A stretch of DNA of 62,695 nt from Magnetococcales bacterium (GTDB taxonomy: Bacteria > Pseudomonadota > Magnetococcia > Magnetococcales > JADFYX01), in contig JADGBW010000002.1 of NCBI GenBank assembly GCA_015231305.1, positions 14,015-76,709 of the forward strand. The letters run 5' to 3'. The notes under the pieces are model-generated. The model did no database searches and was not told where the DNA came from. It saw nothing but the letters and a program-made list of their open reading frames with translations. The position numbers were made by a program, and so were the translations under genes. Below are positions 27,510 to 35,196 of this stretch, one piece after another. How positions within the stretch are numbered: position 1 is the first letter of the stretch; each line of letters begins with the position of its first letter.

Positions 27510-28727
27510 ATGAACTCTCCCAAAAAACACCCCTCTATAATTGCTCTGGCTCCCCATGCTTGGTGGAACCATTGGTTGAGCCGTCAGCAGTTGCTTAGTC
27601 GTATGGGGCAGCGGGGGTGGCCTGTTGTTTATAGTTTTGGGCCGGTTAATTTTTGGGAGCGACATACTAAACCTTGGAGCGAATCTCCTTGGTTTGGGCG
27701 GTTTGTTGAGCGAGACAATGTGCTGGTGGATTATCCAGCGCGTTTGGCTCCTCACTGGCCCCGTTTTCCTAATTGGGATAGGTGGGTTTCTCGTCGTCAT
27801 GCTTTGGGGTTGAAAAAGGCTATTTCTAATAGGGGTAATGGTGAGCTTGTTGTTATGCTTTTTCACCCTATATATGAGCCTTGGTTAGGATGGTTGCAAC
27901 CAGATTATGTGGTTTATCATGTTTTTGATGCTTATAACATGATGGAAAACTGGCAAGGTGAGCTAGCAGAACGGGAGATGGCTTTAATTAACAGAGCTGA
28001 TTTAATAACCACCTCATCAAAAGGTATTTTAGCAAATCTGCCGGGGCAAGGACCAACAAAAGGTAGGGTGTTGAATAATGGTGCTGACTCAATAGCTTTT
28101 AAAAATGGCATTGGGCTGCCTTGCCCGGATGATCTAAAAAAAGTACCTCATCCGCGTATTGGTTATGTGGGGGCAATAAATGGCAAAATAGATTTTGCAA
28201 TGTTGCTTGAGGTATCTAAAAGAGAGCCAGATTGGCACTGGGTTTTTTTAGGGCCTATATATTTAAACGGTAACGATAAAGCAATAAAGGTGGCACGTAG
28301 CCAATGGAACCAACTGTTAGAGCTGGATAATATTCACTATTTTGGCAGAAAACCTGGAGAACAGATGCCAAGTTACGTCAATAATATGGATATATTAACC
28401 ATATGTTATAAAGTTACCATAGCAAATAAGGGGGAGGAACAAAACTGGGTGGTGCATGGGTATCCTACCAAGTTACATGAATTTTTAGCCACAGGTTTGC
28501 CAGTTGTGGCAGGTCCACAGCAGGTGATTGTTGAAGATTTCTCCCATGTGGTACAGATTGCAGACAGTGTGGATAGTTGGCAGAAGGCTATAATTGACGG
28601 ACTAAAAAATGGTGGGGTGGGTACAAAAGCTTTAAGGCAGGAGGTAGCATTGCAGAACACTTGGGATAAAAGAGTGGATCTTCTTGAAGGGTGGTTTGAT
28701 GAGATGATAGGGGTAAATGGTAAATAA
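27510..28727 (+). CDS. Glycosyltransferase, GT-B type
   Basis: 405 residues resembling GT-B glycosyltransferases. The acceptor-side half has WWNHWLSRQQLLSRM. The donor side has RIGYVGAINGKIDF, a DILTICY strand and HEFLATGLPVVAGPQQVI, with the Glu-x7-Glu-like region weakened. It lies 40 bp after the pilus operon and abuts an acetyltransferase gene, so it could act on pilin glycosylation or on surface sugars. Donor and acceptor are unknown. Confidence 0.78.
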   Translation: MNSPKKHPSIIALAPHAWWNHWLSRQQLLSRMGQRGWPVVYSFGPVNFWERHTKPWSESPWFGRFVERDNVLVDYPARLAPHWPRFPNWDRWVSRRHALGLKKAISNRGNGELVVMLFHPIYEPWLGWLQPDYVVYHVFDAYNMMENWQGELAEREMALINRADLITTSSKGILANLPGQGPTKGRVLNNGADSIAFKNGIGLPCPDDLKKVPHPRIGYVGAINGKIDFAMLLEVSKREPDWHWVFLGPIYLNGNDKAIKVARSQWNQLLELDNIHYFGRKPGEQMPSYVNNMDILTICYKVTIANKGEEQNWVVHGYPTKLHEFLATGLPVVAGPQQVIVEDFSHVVQIADSVDSWQKAIIDGLKNGGVGTKALRQEVALQNTWDKRVDLLEGWFDEMIGVNGK

Positions 28728-29588
28728 ATGGCTATTCCCCTGCCAGCACCCCTAAAACGTCAAATTAAAGGCAGCTATAAAAAATTGCGTTTGGCTTGGT
28801 TGAACCACCGCTATGGTTTTGGGTCAGAGGATTTTGCTGCTGCACTTAGTAAATTAGGGCTAAAAGAGGGTGAAAACCTAATGGTGAGCTCTTCTATGGA
28901 CTGTTTTGCGACCTTTAAAGGTCGCCCAACTGATATAATAAGTGAGTTAGAAAAAAAATTGGGGCCATCAGGCACTCTGCTTATGTCTTCCCTCCCTTTT
29001 GTTGGCTCTGCCATTGATTGGGTAGAGTCAAATGAAATGTTTGATAATAGGCTAACACCATCTAAAATGGGGTTGATAGCAGAGCTTTTTCGCCGAACTC
29101 CAGGTGTAATACGTAGCCAGCACCCAACCCATGCAGTTGTTGCAAAAGGTGCTAAAGCCCAAGAACTTTGCAAAGACCATCACTTATCTTCTACCCCTTG
29201 TGGTGAAGGCTCCCCATATAGAAGGTTAATTGATTTAGGCGGTTCATCTTTGTTGTTAGGAACAGGTGTAGAGACCATGATTGTCTACCACGCCATGGAG
29301 GAGATATTAGAGCCAACAATGCCTATCTCACCTTTTACCAAAGAAAAATATAAAATTAAGTCAAAAGATAGTGAAGGTAATATAGTTCAAACTAATACCA
29401 GGCTTTTTAACCCTTATCTCTCCAAGCGGCGTTATGTTACCAAGATGATACCTCATCTTAAAGCTAGGCCGGGTTGTTGGCGACAAGTTAATATTGGCAA
29501 TATGGAGATGATATTGTTAAAAGCCCAAGATGTTCTAGAAGTAGCCCAAGAGATGGCCCTTAAGGGGGAATTTTGTTATAAAGAGTAA
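28728..29588 (+). CDS. AAC(3)-fold N-acetyltransferase
   Basis: 286 residues of the AAC(3)/antibiotic N-acetyltransferase fold: SSSMDCFATFKG near the start, GTLLMSSLPFVGSAIDW, and the catalytic His region SQHPTHAVVAKG with GEGSPYRRLIDLGGSSLLLGTG. Many members acetylate sugars in surface glycans rather than aminoglycosides. The ATG directly follows the TAA of the glycosyltransferase gene (no gap), so the two are one unit. A glycan-modifying role is more likely than drug resistance. Confidence 0.8.
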   Translation: MAIPLPAPLKRQIKGSYKKLRLAWLNHRYGFGSEDFAAALSKLGLKEGENLMVSSSMDCFATFKGRPTDIISELEKKLGPSGTLLMSSLPFVGSAIDWVESNEMFDNRLTPSKMGLIAELFRRTPGVIRSQHPTHAVVAKGAKAQELCKDHHLSSTPCGEGSPYRRLIDLGGSSLLLGTGVETMIVYHAMEEILEPTMPISPFTKEKYKIKSKDSEGNIVQTNTRLFNPYLSKRRYVTKMIPHLKARPGCWRQVNIGNMEMILLKAQDVLEVAQEMALKGEFCYKE

Positions 29589-29700
29589 AAGTTGATAACT
29601 ATCTAGGGTTTTGCTAAAAGGCATGCAAAACAAAATAATATTTAAAAGTTATTTCCTTTGTAAATCATACAAGATAAAACCGCTTTTATTATCATGGGTA

Positions 29701-29742
29701 AAGGGAGATTATCTCCCTTGTGGGTTTGGGAAAAGCCCAAGG
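29701..29742. promoter_or_regulatory. Two adjacent hairpins upstream of the ACP-like gene
   Basis: AAGGGAGATTATCTCCCTT (29701-29719) is a perfect palindrome with 9-bp arms. It is followed closely by TTGGG-AAAAG-CCCAA and a GGTTTTGTATTTTG tail. The first could be an operator or part of a terminator for the acetyltransferase unit. The pair resembles an attenuator-like arrangement. No riboswitch class is recognisable. Confidence 0.45.
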
Positions 29743-29791
29743 TTTTGTATTTTGTGCAAATTATAAATGGAGCGACTATTAGGAGCAAATA

Positions 29792-30028
29792 GTGGAAGAT
29801 AAAATAAGAGCGTTAATGAGTGATATATTAGATATGGATGCCCAAGCAATCGATGAATCAACCAGCATGGAGAGTCTAGCTACTTGGGGGTCACTTGCTC
29901 ATCTTAATATCTGTTTTGCTGTTGAGCAGGAGTTTTGTATCAGGTTGGAAGTTCATGAGATGGAGGCAATGATCTCTTATTCAAGCATTGTTGATACTTT
30001 AAAAGCCCGCAAAGATATTAAAGTTTGA
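29792..30028 (+). CDS. Acyl-carrier-protein-like protein
   Basis: 78 residues with the four-helix ACP layout. The phosphopantetheine-site motif reads WGSLAHLNICFAVEQEF: the modified Ser (Ser33 or so) is present but the usual Asp before it is Gly. GTG start at 29792 with TAGGAG upstream. ACPs of this size next to sugar-modifying genes often carry the acyl or amino-acyl group used by a ligase or transferase. No such ligase is adjacent. Stands alone after a 203-bp gap. Confidence 0.75.
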   Translation: MEDKIRALMSDILDMDAQAIDESTSMESLATWGSLAHLNICFAVEQEFCIRLEVHEMEAMISYSSIVDTLKARKDIKV

Positions 30029-30075
30029 GTATTTATTATAACTACTCATTGTTATTTGTTAGTTATGCCTTGTTT

Positions 30076-30822
30076 TTAAGATGATCGCCGAGGGGGGAGG
30101 CGGTTGAAGGGGTGTTCATCTTCTTCAGTTTCCACTTCTCGTTTATTAAACCCAGCTATAACCACCACAGCCTCGCCTTTAAAATCCTCTTCTCCTATCT
30201 CATGTATAATTTCTGATATTCTTCCTCGGTAGAAATGTTGATATTTTTTTGTAAGATCTTTGGCAACAGCACCTATACGATCTCCTAGAATATCTTTGGC
30301 GATTTCTAAAAACTCCTTTATCTGCCGGGGTGAGACATAAAAAATGAGGGTATGGGCTGTGGTTTTCTCTTGCTCTAAAAGCTTTTTTTGCCTGATGGGT
30401 TTCCGGGGGGGAAAGCCGAGAAAAAGGTGGGAGTTAGTCGGTAGACCAGAGCCAACCAGTGCTGTGGTCATTGCTGATGGTCCTGGGATAATGTCAATTT
30501 CTATGTTGTTCTCTATAGCAACTGAAATTACCCGAAAACCGGGGTCGCTAATACCGGGCATTCCGGCACTGCTGCACAGGCCGACATTTTCACCATTTTG
30601 CAATAATTTTAAAATGCCGTTGGCAGATGCTTTTTCGTTGCCGTCATTACATTTTATAAACCTTTTGGGAAAGGGTATTTCGTAGTAGAAAAACAGCTTT
30701 TTAGTATCTTTTGGCTCTTCACAGGCGATGGTATCCACCTTGCCAAGAATATCCAAAGCGCGACTGCCCAAGTCGGAAATATTGCCAATGGGGGTTCCGA
30801 TAACTAGTAGTTTTCCGTTCAT
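30076..30822 (-). CDS. RsmI-like tetrapyrrole-methylase family SAM methyltransferase (divergent)
   Basis: From ATG 30822 the protein is 248 residues and begins MNGKLLVIGTPIGNISDLGSRAL, matching RsmI (16S rRNA C1402 2'-O-methyltransferase). PGPSAMTTALVGSGLP and FLGFPPRK are also RsmI-like. The conserved AEDTR motif is replaced by ACEEPKDT and the later part is divergent, so it may be a paralogue with another target. I shortened the open frame (which runs to 30912) because the upstream extension overlaps the queD-like gene and has no homology to the family. Confidence 0.72.
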   Translation of the reverse strand: MNGKLLVIGTPIGNISDLGSRALDILGKVDTIACEEPKDTKKLFFYYEIPFPKRFIKCNDGNEKASANGILKLLQNGENVGLCSSAGMPGISDPGFRVISVAIENNIEIDIIPGPSAMTTALVGSGLPTNSHLFLGFPPRKPIRQKKLLEQEKTTAHTLIFYVSPRQIKEFLEIAKDILGDRIGAVAKDLTKKYQHFYRGRISEIIHEIGEEDFKGEAVVVIAGFNKREVETEEDEHPFNRLPPRRSS

Positions 30823-30838
30823 AATTTTATTTCTTTGC

Positions 30839-31933
30839 CTAAATGGGCAGAATTGGCCCTTGGTCGCCCCAGCATAGGGTTGCACCACAGCCTGGGCTTT
30901 CGTAGAGATCAATTCGGTCTAATTGTGGTAGTTTATGGTTTAGTCGCTCTTTTATCCAATTTAGTACAGTTGCTAAGTTAGCATCGGAAACTCCATCTAA
31001 ATCGTTTAATAGATGGTGGTCTAGTTGGTTGTATAGTGGTTTAAATATGTCTTTTACATCGCCATAATCAACTGTCCAGCCCAATAGCTCGTCTAGTGGT
31101 GCTACTAAATGTAGCCTTGTAAGGTAGCTATGGCCGTGTAGCATCTGTCTTGGGTCTCCTGCTGGGGCCTGGTTTAGTTTTAATGCCCCTTCAAAACGTA
31201 GCTCTTTCCATATTCTAAACTGCTCACCATTGTAGTTACAGCCAGCGGTGACTGTCTCATAAACAGTTATCCAAGACAGCTCTTTTAATTGGGGTTTTAG
31301 CTGTTGCCAAATCCAGTCTGCTAGTACTTCGCTGGTGGGGTTTTCTAAGCCGGGTATATCATTTAAACAGTGGTTGTGTAGTCTGTTTTGCAGTGGTTGC
31401 CAAAGCTGGGCTAAGCTATCAAAGTCAACTCCCATATTTTTTTGTTCTATAATCTGTTTAGCATGGAGAATAACCTCAAAGCCGTGACCATGCATACGGC
31501 CACATTGATGTCCCTTCGGAACATTTGGCAGTTGATGGGCTGCTTCAAAACGAAATTTGCGCCAAATATGAGCCATATCTCCTACTGCTAAATCTGCCCC
31601 TGTGTCACGTGTGCTTTGAATACCTACTGATTCTAAACCCGGTATTTCAAGACGTTGCCAAAGCCAGCGAGCAAGGTTTTCGTCGGTGGGGTTTTTTATA
31701 TGATCATTAAGAAAGCTATAATCAAGAGGGGCCACTGTTTGGGTTAAGGCTTTTGTTATGCCTTGGGTTTCGTCACCGGGAAATGGCGACCATCCATTGG
31801 GAAGCCTTGCCCTAATGCGAGCATAATAGCTGTGACCATGTAGATGGTGTGATGGATGGCTGTCCGGAAGAAATGGTACTTTTAAAGCTGCCTCAAAAGG
31901 GGCTGCTCCGGTATATAATAGAGAGTCAGCCAT
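30839..31933 (-). CDS. Triple-module 6-pyruvoyl/6-carboxy-tetrahydropterin synthase (QueD-like)
   Basis: 364 residues made of three PTPS-like modules (about 1-121, 122-240, 241-364). The middle one is complete: zinc His133 (EAAHQL), catalytic Cys144 (HQCGRM), zinc His148 and His150 (MHGHGF) and Glu226 (VYETVTAGC). Module 1 keeps HLHGHSY but has Leu at the first zinc His and no Cys. Module 3 keeps MLHGHSY, LDHHLLND and LYESPGCG but also lacks the His and Cys. QueD makes 6-carboxy-tetrahydropterin for queuosine and archaeosine-type bases. It overlaps queC by 8 bases, so one operon makes preQ0. Confidence 0.85.
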   Translation of the reverse strand: MADSLLYTGAAPFEAALKVPFLPDSHPSHHLHGHSYYARIRARLPNGWSPFPGDETQGITKALTQTVAPLDYSFLNDHIKNPTDENLARWLWQRLEIPGLESVGIQSTRDTGADLAVGDMAHIWRKFRFEAAHQLPNVPKGHQCGRMHGHGFEVILHAKQIIEQKNMGVDFDSLAQLWQPLQNRLHNHCLNDIPGLENPTSEVLADWIWQQLKPQLKELSWITVYETVTAGCNYNGEQFRIWKELRFEGALKLNQAPAGDPRQMLHGHSYLTRLHLVAPLDELLGWTVDYGDVKDIFKPLYNQLDHHLLNDLDGVSDANLATVLNWIKERLNHKLPQLDRIDLYESPGCGATLCWGDQGPILPI

Positions 31934-32615
31934 TGTTAGTTTCTAGCATAAATATAGGGTCTATAATGCCAGCATCTGCAAATCCTTTTGCTCGTAGTTG
32001 ACAAGCAGAGCATTTATTACACGGTGGGTGTTGATTGTTATAACATGTGTGGCTATGGGCCATAGCTGGTAGTGCCCCTAGTTTTTTAGCCAAAAGCACA
32101 GTCTCTTTTTTAGTTATAAACATTAAAGGAGTATGAAGGGTTATTTTGCTCTCTAATCCTAGCTCTAAGGTTTTTTCAAGAGCTTGCAAAGTATCTCTGC
32201 GACAATCTGGATAGCCGCTATAGTCAGTTTGGGCTACTCCTGTTACTAAATGGTGTATATTTTTTTTATATGCAAAGGCTGCTGCAAAGGTTAAAAATAT
32301 TAAATTTCGCCCAGGTACAAAGGTGTTGGGTAGCTGGGTTGTTTCATCAAGGTTGTTTTCAACATTAATATTGCTATCAGTTAGTGAGTTACCCCCCAAA
32401 GCAGCAAAGCTGTTAATGGGAATAACCGTATTTGCAACATCAGCAATTTGAGCAATTTTTTTAGCAGCAGCAATCTCAATTTTATGGCGTTGCCCATAAT
32501 CAAAGGTTATGGTCTCTGTGTCATTTTTGCCAAATTTCTCTAAGGCCCAATAAAGGCAGGTGGTAGAGTCTTGACCACCTGAAAGAACAACCAAAGCCTT
32601 TTGTTTCGTGCTCAT
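31926..32615 (-). CDS. queC: 7-cyano-7-deazaguanine (preQ0) synthase
   Basis: 229 residues. PP-loop LSGGQDSTTCLYWAL near the N-terminus and the C-terminal zinc cluster HTCYNNQHPPCNKCSACQLR with four Cys. It converts 7-carboxy-7-deazaguanine to preQ0 with ATP and ammonia. Overlaps the queD-like gene downstream and shares a base with the upstream hypothetical gene. queE is not in the window. Confidence 0.95.
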   Translation of the reverse strand: MSTKQKALVVLSGGQDSTTCLYWALEKFGKNDTETITFDYGQRHKIEIAAAKKIAQIADVANTVIPINSFAALGGNSLTDSNINVENNLDETTQLPNTFVPGRNLIFLTFAAAFAYKKNIHHLVTGVAQTDYSGYPDCRRDTLQALEKTLELGLESKITLHTPLMFITKKETVLLAKKLGALPAMAHSHTCYNNQHPPCNKCSACQLRAKGFADAGIIDPIFMLETNNG

Positions 32616-33085
32616 TAAGATTTTTGCACCCTTTGTAAAAGGGTGGCAAGGTCTTCTTTAACCGATGTGTGGGTATACTCATCATCTTGGTGGGGGGGCT
32701 GTCCTGGTTGTTGAAAGTGGGGGCGTTCTTGATACATCTCTCCCCAGCGCATATCCACTTGCCTAACAAATTCATAAAGCATCGTGTCACTATTTAATAT
32801 AGTTTGCAAAATTGTAACTAATGCTTCTTTAGGGTTGTCTAAGTGTTTCTCTATTAAAGGGGTAGAGTTTTTTATACGACGGCCTAAAATAGATTTAAGT
32901 GCACCGGATGTGTCAGGGCACTGCTGTTTGACAATTTCAATAAGCTGGTTGCGTGCCTGGGCTAGCCTTGGTATGGGAGAGGCTCCCTTTAGCATGCCTC
33001 CTCCACCAGCTCGACCAATTGCGCCTGCTATGGAGAATTTCTGCTTTTTTTGAAGCTCTTCCTCTATTTTCTTTTCATCGCTCAT
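32615..33085 (-). CDS. Hypothetical protein upstream of queC
   Basis: 156 residues from ATG 33085 (a GTG at 33097 is an alternative; neither has a clear SD). Soluble, charged, with an N-terminal GAIGRAGGGGMLKGASPIPR stretch and a helical middle (KEALVTILQTILNSD), then a Gln/Pro-rich segment. I do not recognise a family. It sits directly ahead of queC in the same operon and may simply be co-transcribed. Confidence 0.6.
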   Translation of the reverse strand: MSDEKKIEEELQKKQKFSIAGAIGRAGGGGMLKGASPIPRLAQARNQLIEIVKQQCPDTSGALKSILGRRIKNSTPLIEKHLDNPKEALVTILQTILNSDTMLYEFVRQVDMRWGEMYQERPHFQQPGQPPHQDDEYTHTSVKEDLATLLQRVQKS

Positions 33086-33245
33086 ATTTATGATCACTTA
33101 ATTTTAAAGTAATGAGTTTGACAGTATAAGCCATAGCTGGCAGGTTATGCTATGAATAGGTGTTTTTGCCATGTTAAACATAACCCCGATATTTCTTTAT
33201 GCCTGTATTTATAAAATATTTTGGCAAGAAACGGTATAGATAACA

Positions 33246-34577
33246 GTGAATGACGACAATTTTAAAATAGCCTCCCAAGATCAAGAGGAGGCTATAAACA
33301 AGATGAATGATTTTTTTGAGCCTCTACTTGGAGGCAAAAAATATTTTTTACTCTCCGGTTATGCTGGCACTGGTAAAACTTATACCATAACTGAGTTTGT
33401 AAAAGGTTTGCATAGTGATATCCGGGTGATTTTAACTGCACCTACCAACAAAGCTGTAAGAGTGTTAGATAATATGGCAGCCGCAGGAGGGTTGGATGTT
33501 GATACCGGAACCATCCACTCGCTACTAGGTTTAGTATTAAGCTATGAAAAAGAGCAACAGGTATTAAAGAAAAAACGAGCTGCCACTATAGATAAATATG
33601 ATTTAGTTATAGTTGATGAGTGCTCTATGGTAGGAGCAGAGCTTTACAATATAATAGATACTGCTTTGCTAAACAGCTCAACCCAAGTGATTTTTGTTGG
33701 TGATCCTGTCCAGCTTCCTCCTATAGGAGAGTCAAGCTCGCCCACTTTCTCAACAACTAACAGAGCCGACTTAACCAAAATTATCCGTCAGAAAGATGAT
33801 AACCCTATAATTGAGCTATCAGCTGCTATTCGTAATATAATGGAAACTGGTGGTAGAGTCGCTGTGCGGGGTTTTGTATCTGAAGCCGGAAGCAAGTCTG
33901 GTCTTTTTTTAATGCCAGGATACCGCTTTGAAAAATGGTTTCCCCCTGCATTTACCCAAGAGCGTTACCGAGATGATAGAGATGCATTTAGAGTAGTATC
34001 TTGGACAAATAAAAAAGTTAACTATTTTAACGATCAAATCCGCTCCTTTTTAGTAGATAGATCAACAAACCAGCCTTTTGTACCAACTGAAAGAGCAGTA
34101 ACAGCCGATGGGGTTCATAAGAAGGTGGCTAAAACCAAGACCAAGCTTGTGTTAAATACTGATAGTGAGGGAGAGGTATTAAGCTGCATAAAAACAAACC
34201 ATCCCTGGCATGAGGAGCCACTGCCTGTATGGGAAGTTATATTTCGCCCTTTTGATAGTGAAGGGGAGGTGACGCTATATATACCAGACTCCAATCAGGT
34301 TACACATATACAAAGGCGGCTTAGTCAACTTGCACAAGAGGCAAGGGCAGGCAAAAAGCAGTGGTGGGATTTCTGGAACCTTAAAAACTCACTAGCCGAC
34401 TTAAGGCCGTGTCATGCTATAACTGTCCATCGCTCTCAAGGGTCAACATTTAGCAATGTTTTTGTTGATTCGGAAAATATTCTCTCCAATCCCAACAGAC
34501 AAGAGGCACTGCAATGTCTATATGTTGCAGTTACAAGAGCATCAGACTGTGTAATTCTAAATAGCCCACTTATATGA
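33246..34577 (+). CDS. Dda/RecD-like SF1B DNA helicase
   Basis: 443 residues. Walker A GYAGTGKTYT (about 39), motif II DLVIVDECSMV, motif III FVGDPVQLPPIGE, motif V HRSQGSTFSNVFVD and motif VI LYVAVTRASDCVIL. The size and lack of long insertions resemble the phage T4 Dda type rather than full RecD. A 5'-3' DNA helicase of unknown cellular role. The start is GTG 33246. Stands alone, and the hairpin at 34681 could terminate it. Confidence 0.9.
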   Translation: MNDDNFKIASQDQEEAINKMNDFFEPLLGGKKYFLLSGYAGTGKTYTITEFVKGLHSDIRVILTAPTNKAVRVLDNMAAAGGLDVDTGTIHSLLGLVLSYEKEQQVLKKKRAATIDKYDLVIVDECSMVGAELYNIIDTALLNSSTQVIFVGDPVQLPPIGESSSPTFSTTNRADLTKIIRQKDDNPIIELSAAIRNIMETGGRVAVRGFVSEAGSKSGLFLMPGYRFEKWFPPAFTQERYRDDRDAFRVVSWTNKKVNYFNDQIRSFLVDRSTNQPFVPTERAVTADGVHKKVAKTKTKLVLNTDSEGEVLSCIKTNHPWHEEPLPVWEVIFRPFDSEGEVTLYIPDSNQVTHIQRRLSQLAQEARAGKKQWWDFWNLKNSLADLRPCHAITVHRSQGSTFSNVFVDSENILSNPNRQEALQCLYVAVTRASDCVILNSPLI

Positions 34578-34680
34578 TTTCTAACTTTCATTTATTTTTA
34601 TAATATATGATTGCCTCCAATTTTTTGCATATTTTATATTGATTGGGTTTTGTTGTTCTTAACTTTCTCATCACATTTTT

Positions 34681-34718
34681 GTCACAAAACAAATTTTATT
34701 TTGTGACATTTTTTTTTT
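34681..34718 (+). terminator. Inverted repeat GTCACAAAA...TTTTGTGAC with T-run
   Basis: Perfect 9-bp arms (34681-34689 and 34699-34707) separated by 9 bases and followed by ten T residues (34709-34718). This is a passable intrinsic terminator for the helicase gene about 100 bp upstream. The half-site CACAAAA recurs at about 34735, so a regulator-binding role is also possible. Confidence 0.5.
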
Positions 34719-34773
34719 GTTTTCAACAAAAATATCACAAAATAAATTCCATCTAAACTATCGTTAACTTGCG

Positions 34774-34813
34774 TGTGACAATCTTGTGACGGTTATTTGT
34801 TAAGTGTGTCATA
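34774..34813 (+). promoter_or_regulatory. Four 11-bp-spaced heptamers, PhoB/OmpR-type binding array
   Basis: Heptamers TGTGACA (34774), TGTGACG (34785), TTTGTTA (34796) and TGTCATA (34807) start exactly 11 bp apart with AT-rich 4-bp spacers. This is the architecture of PhoB boxes and other winged-helix response-regulator sites. They lie about 180 bp upstream of the best -35 element of the porin gene. The exact regulator cannot be named; phosphate control is one possibility. Confidence 0.5.
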
Positions 34814-34841
34814 AATGTCGATATGTTATATTATGATGTAA

Positions 34842-34961
34842 AATCAATATGATACTCTCTATATTGTAGGTGTTTTAGTAGCTGGCACAGCCATTGCTAT
34901 ATCCTACACACTGAATGCAGCAATTGTTTTTGTGTTTGTTGCTTGGGCAGCCAGTAAATAG
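34842..34961 (+). other. 39-codon open frame for a TM peptide without a start codon
   Basis: Between TAA 34839-34841 and TAG 34959-34961 one frame encodes a peptide with two hydrophobic runs (LYIVGVLVAGTAIAISY and AAIVFVFVAWAASK). No ATG, GTG or TTG is available ahead of the hydrophobic part. A nearby ATG (34823) is in another frame and stops at TGA 34850. It looks like a small membrane protein broken by a frameshift, or chance. Confidence 0.3.
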
Positions 34962-34992
34962 AGTTGAGTTTAAAAGAGTGTGTATTTTTTTC

Positions 34993-35021
34993 TTGACTTG
35001 GATCTTGCTGGCGTGTAGAAA
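34993..35021 (+). promoter_or_regulatory. Candidate sigma70 promoter of the porin gene
   Basis: TTGACT (34993-34998), 17 bases, then TAGAAA (35016-35021). This leaves a leader of roughly 165 bases that contains GGTTAAC and GTTAAC repeats before the SD AAAGGAAAAAAG of the porin ATG. The rest of the 619-bp gap holds the array, hairpin and peptide frame described separately. Confidence 0.4.
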
Positions 35022-35196
35022 AGAACACACCTCAAGTTGCAAACAGGCAACACAAGGTTAACAGGTTGTTAACGAAAGTAGAAAAAGTAACAACCAGAAC
35101 AGAACATTTGTAGGTTATATTTTAGGGGCTGTTAGAAGTTAGTCAATACTACTTGCTACGGTTCGATACTTTACTAGATAAAAGGAAAAAAGTTAC

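Noticed and set aside
28728-29588. Aminoglycoside resistance gene
   Set aside because: The AAC(3) fold is shared with sugar acetyltransferases, and the gene is fused in an operon with a glycosyltransferase, so drug resistance is not supported.
34681-34707. Attachment site or phage integration site
   Set aside because: The inverted repeat has a T-run and sits after a helicase gene; no integrase or direct repeat is present.
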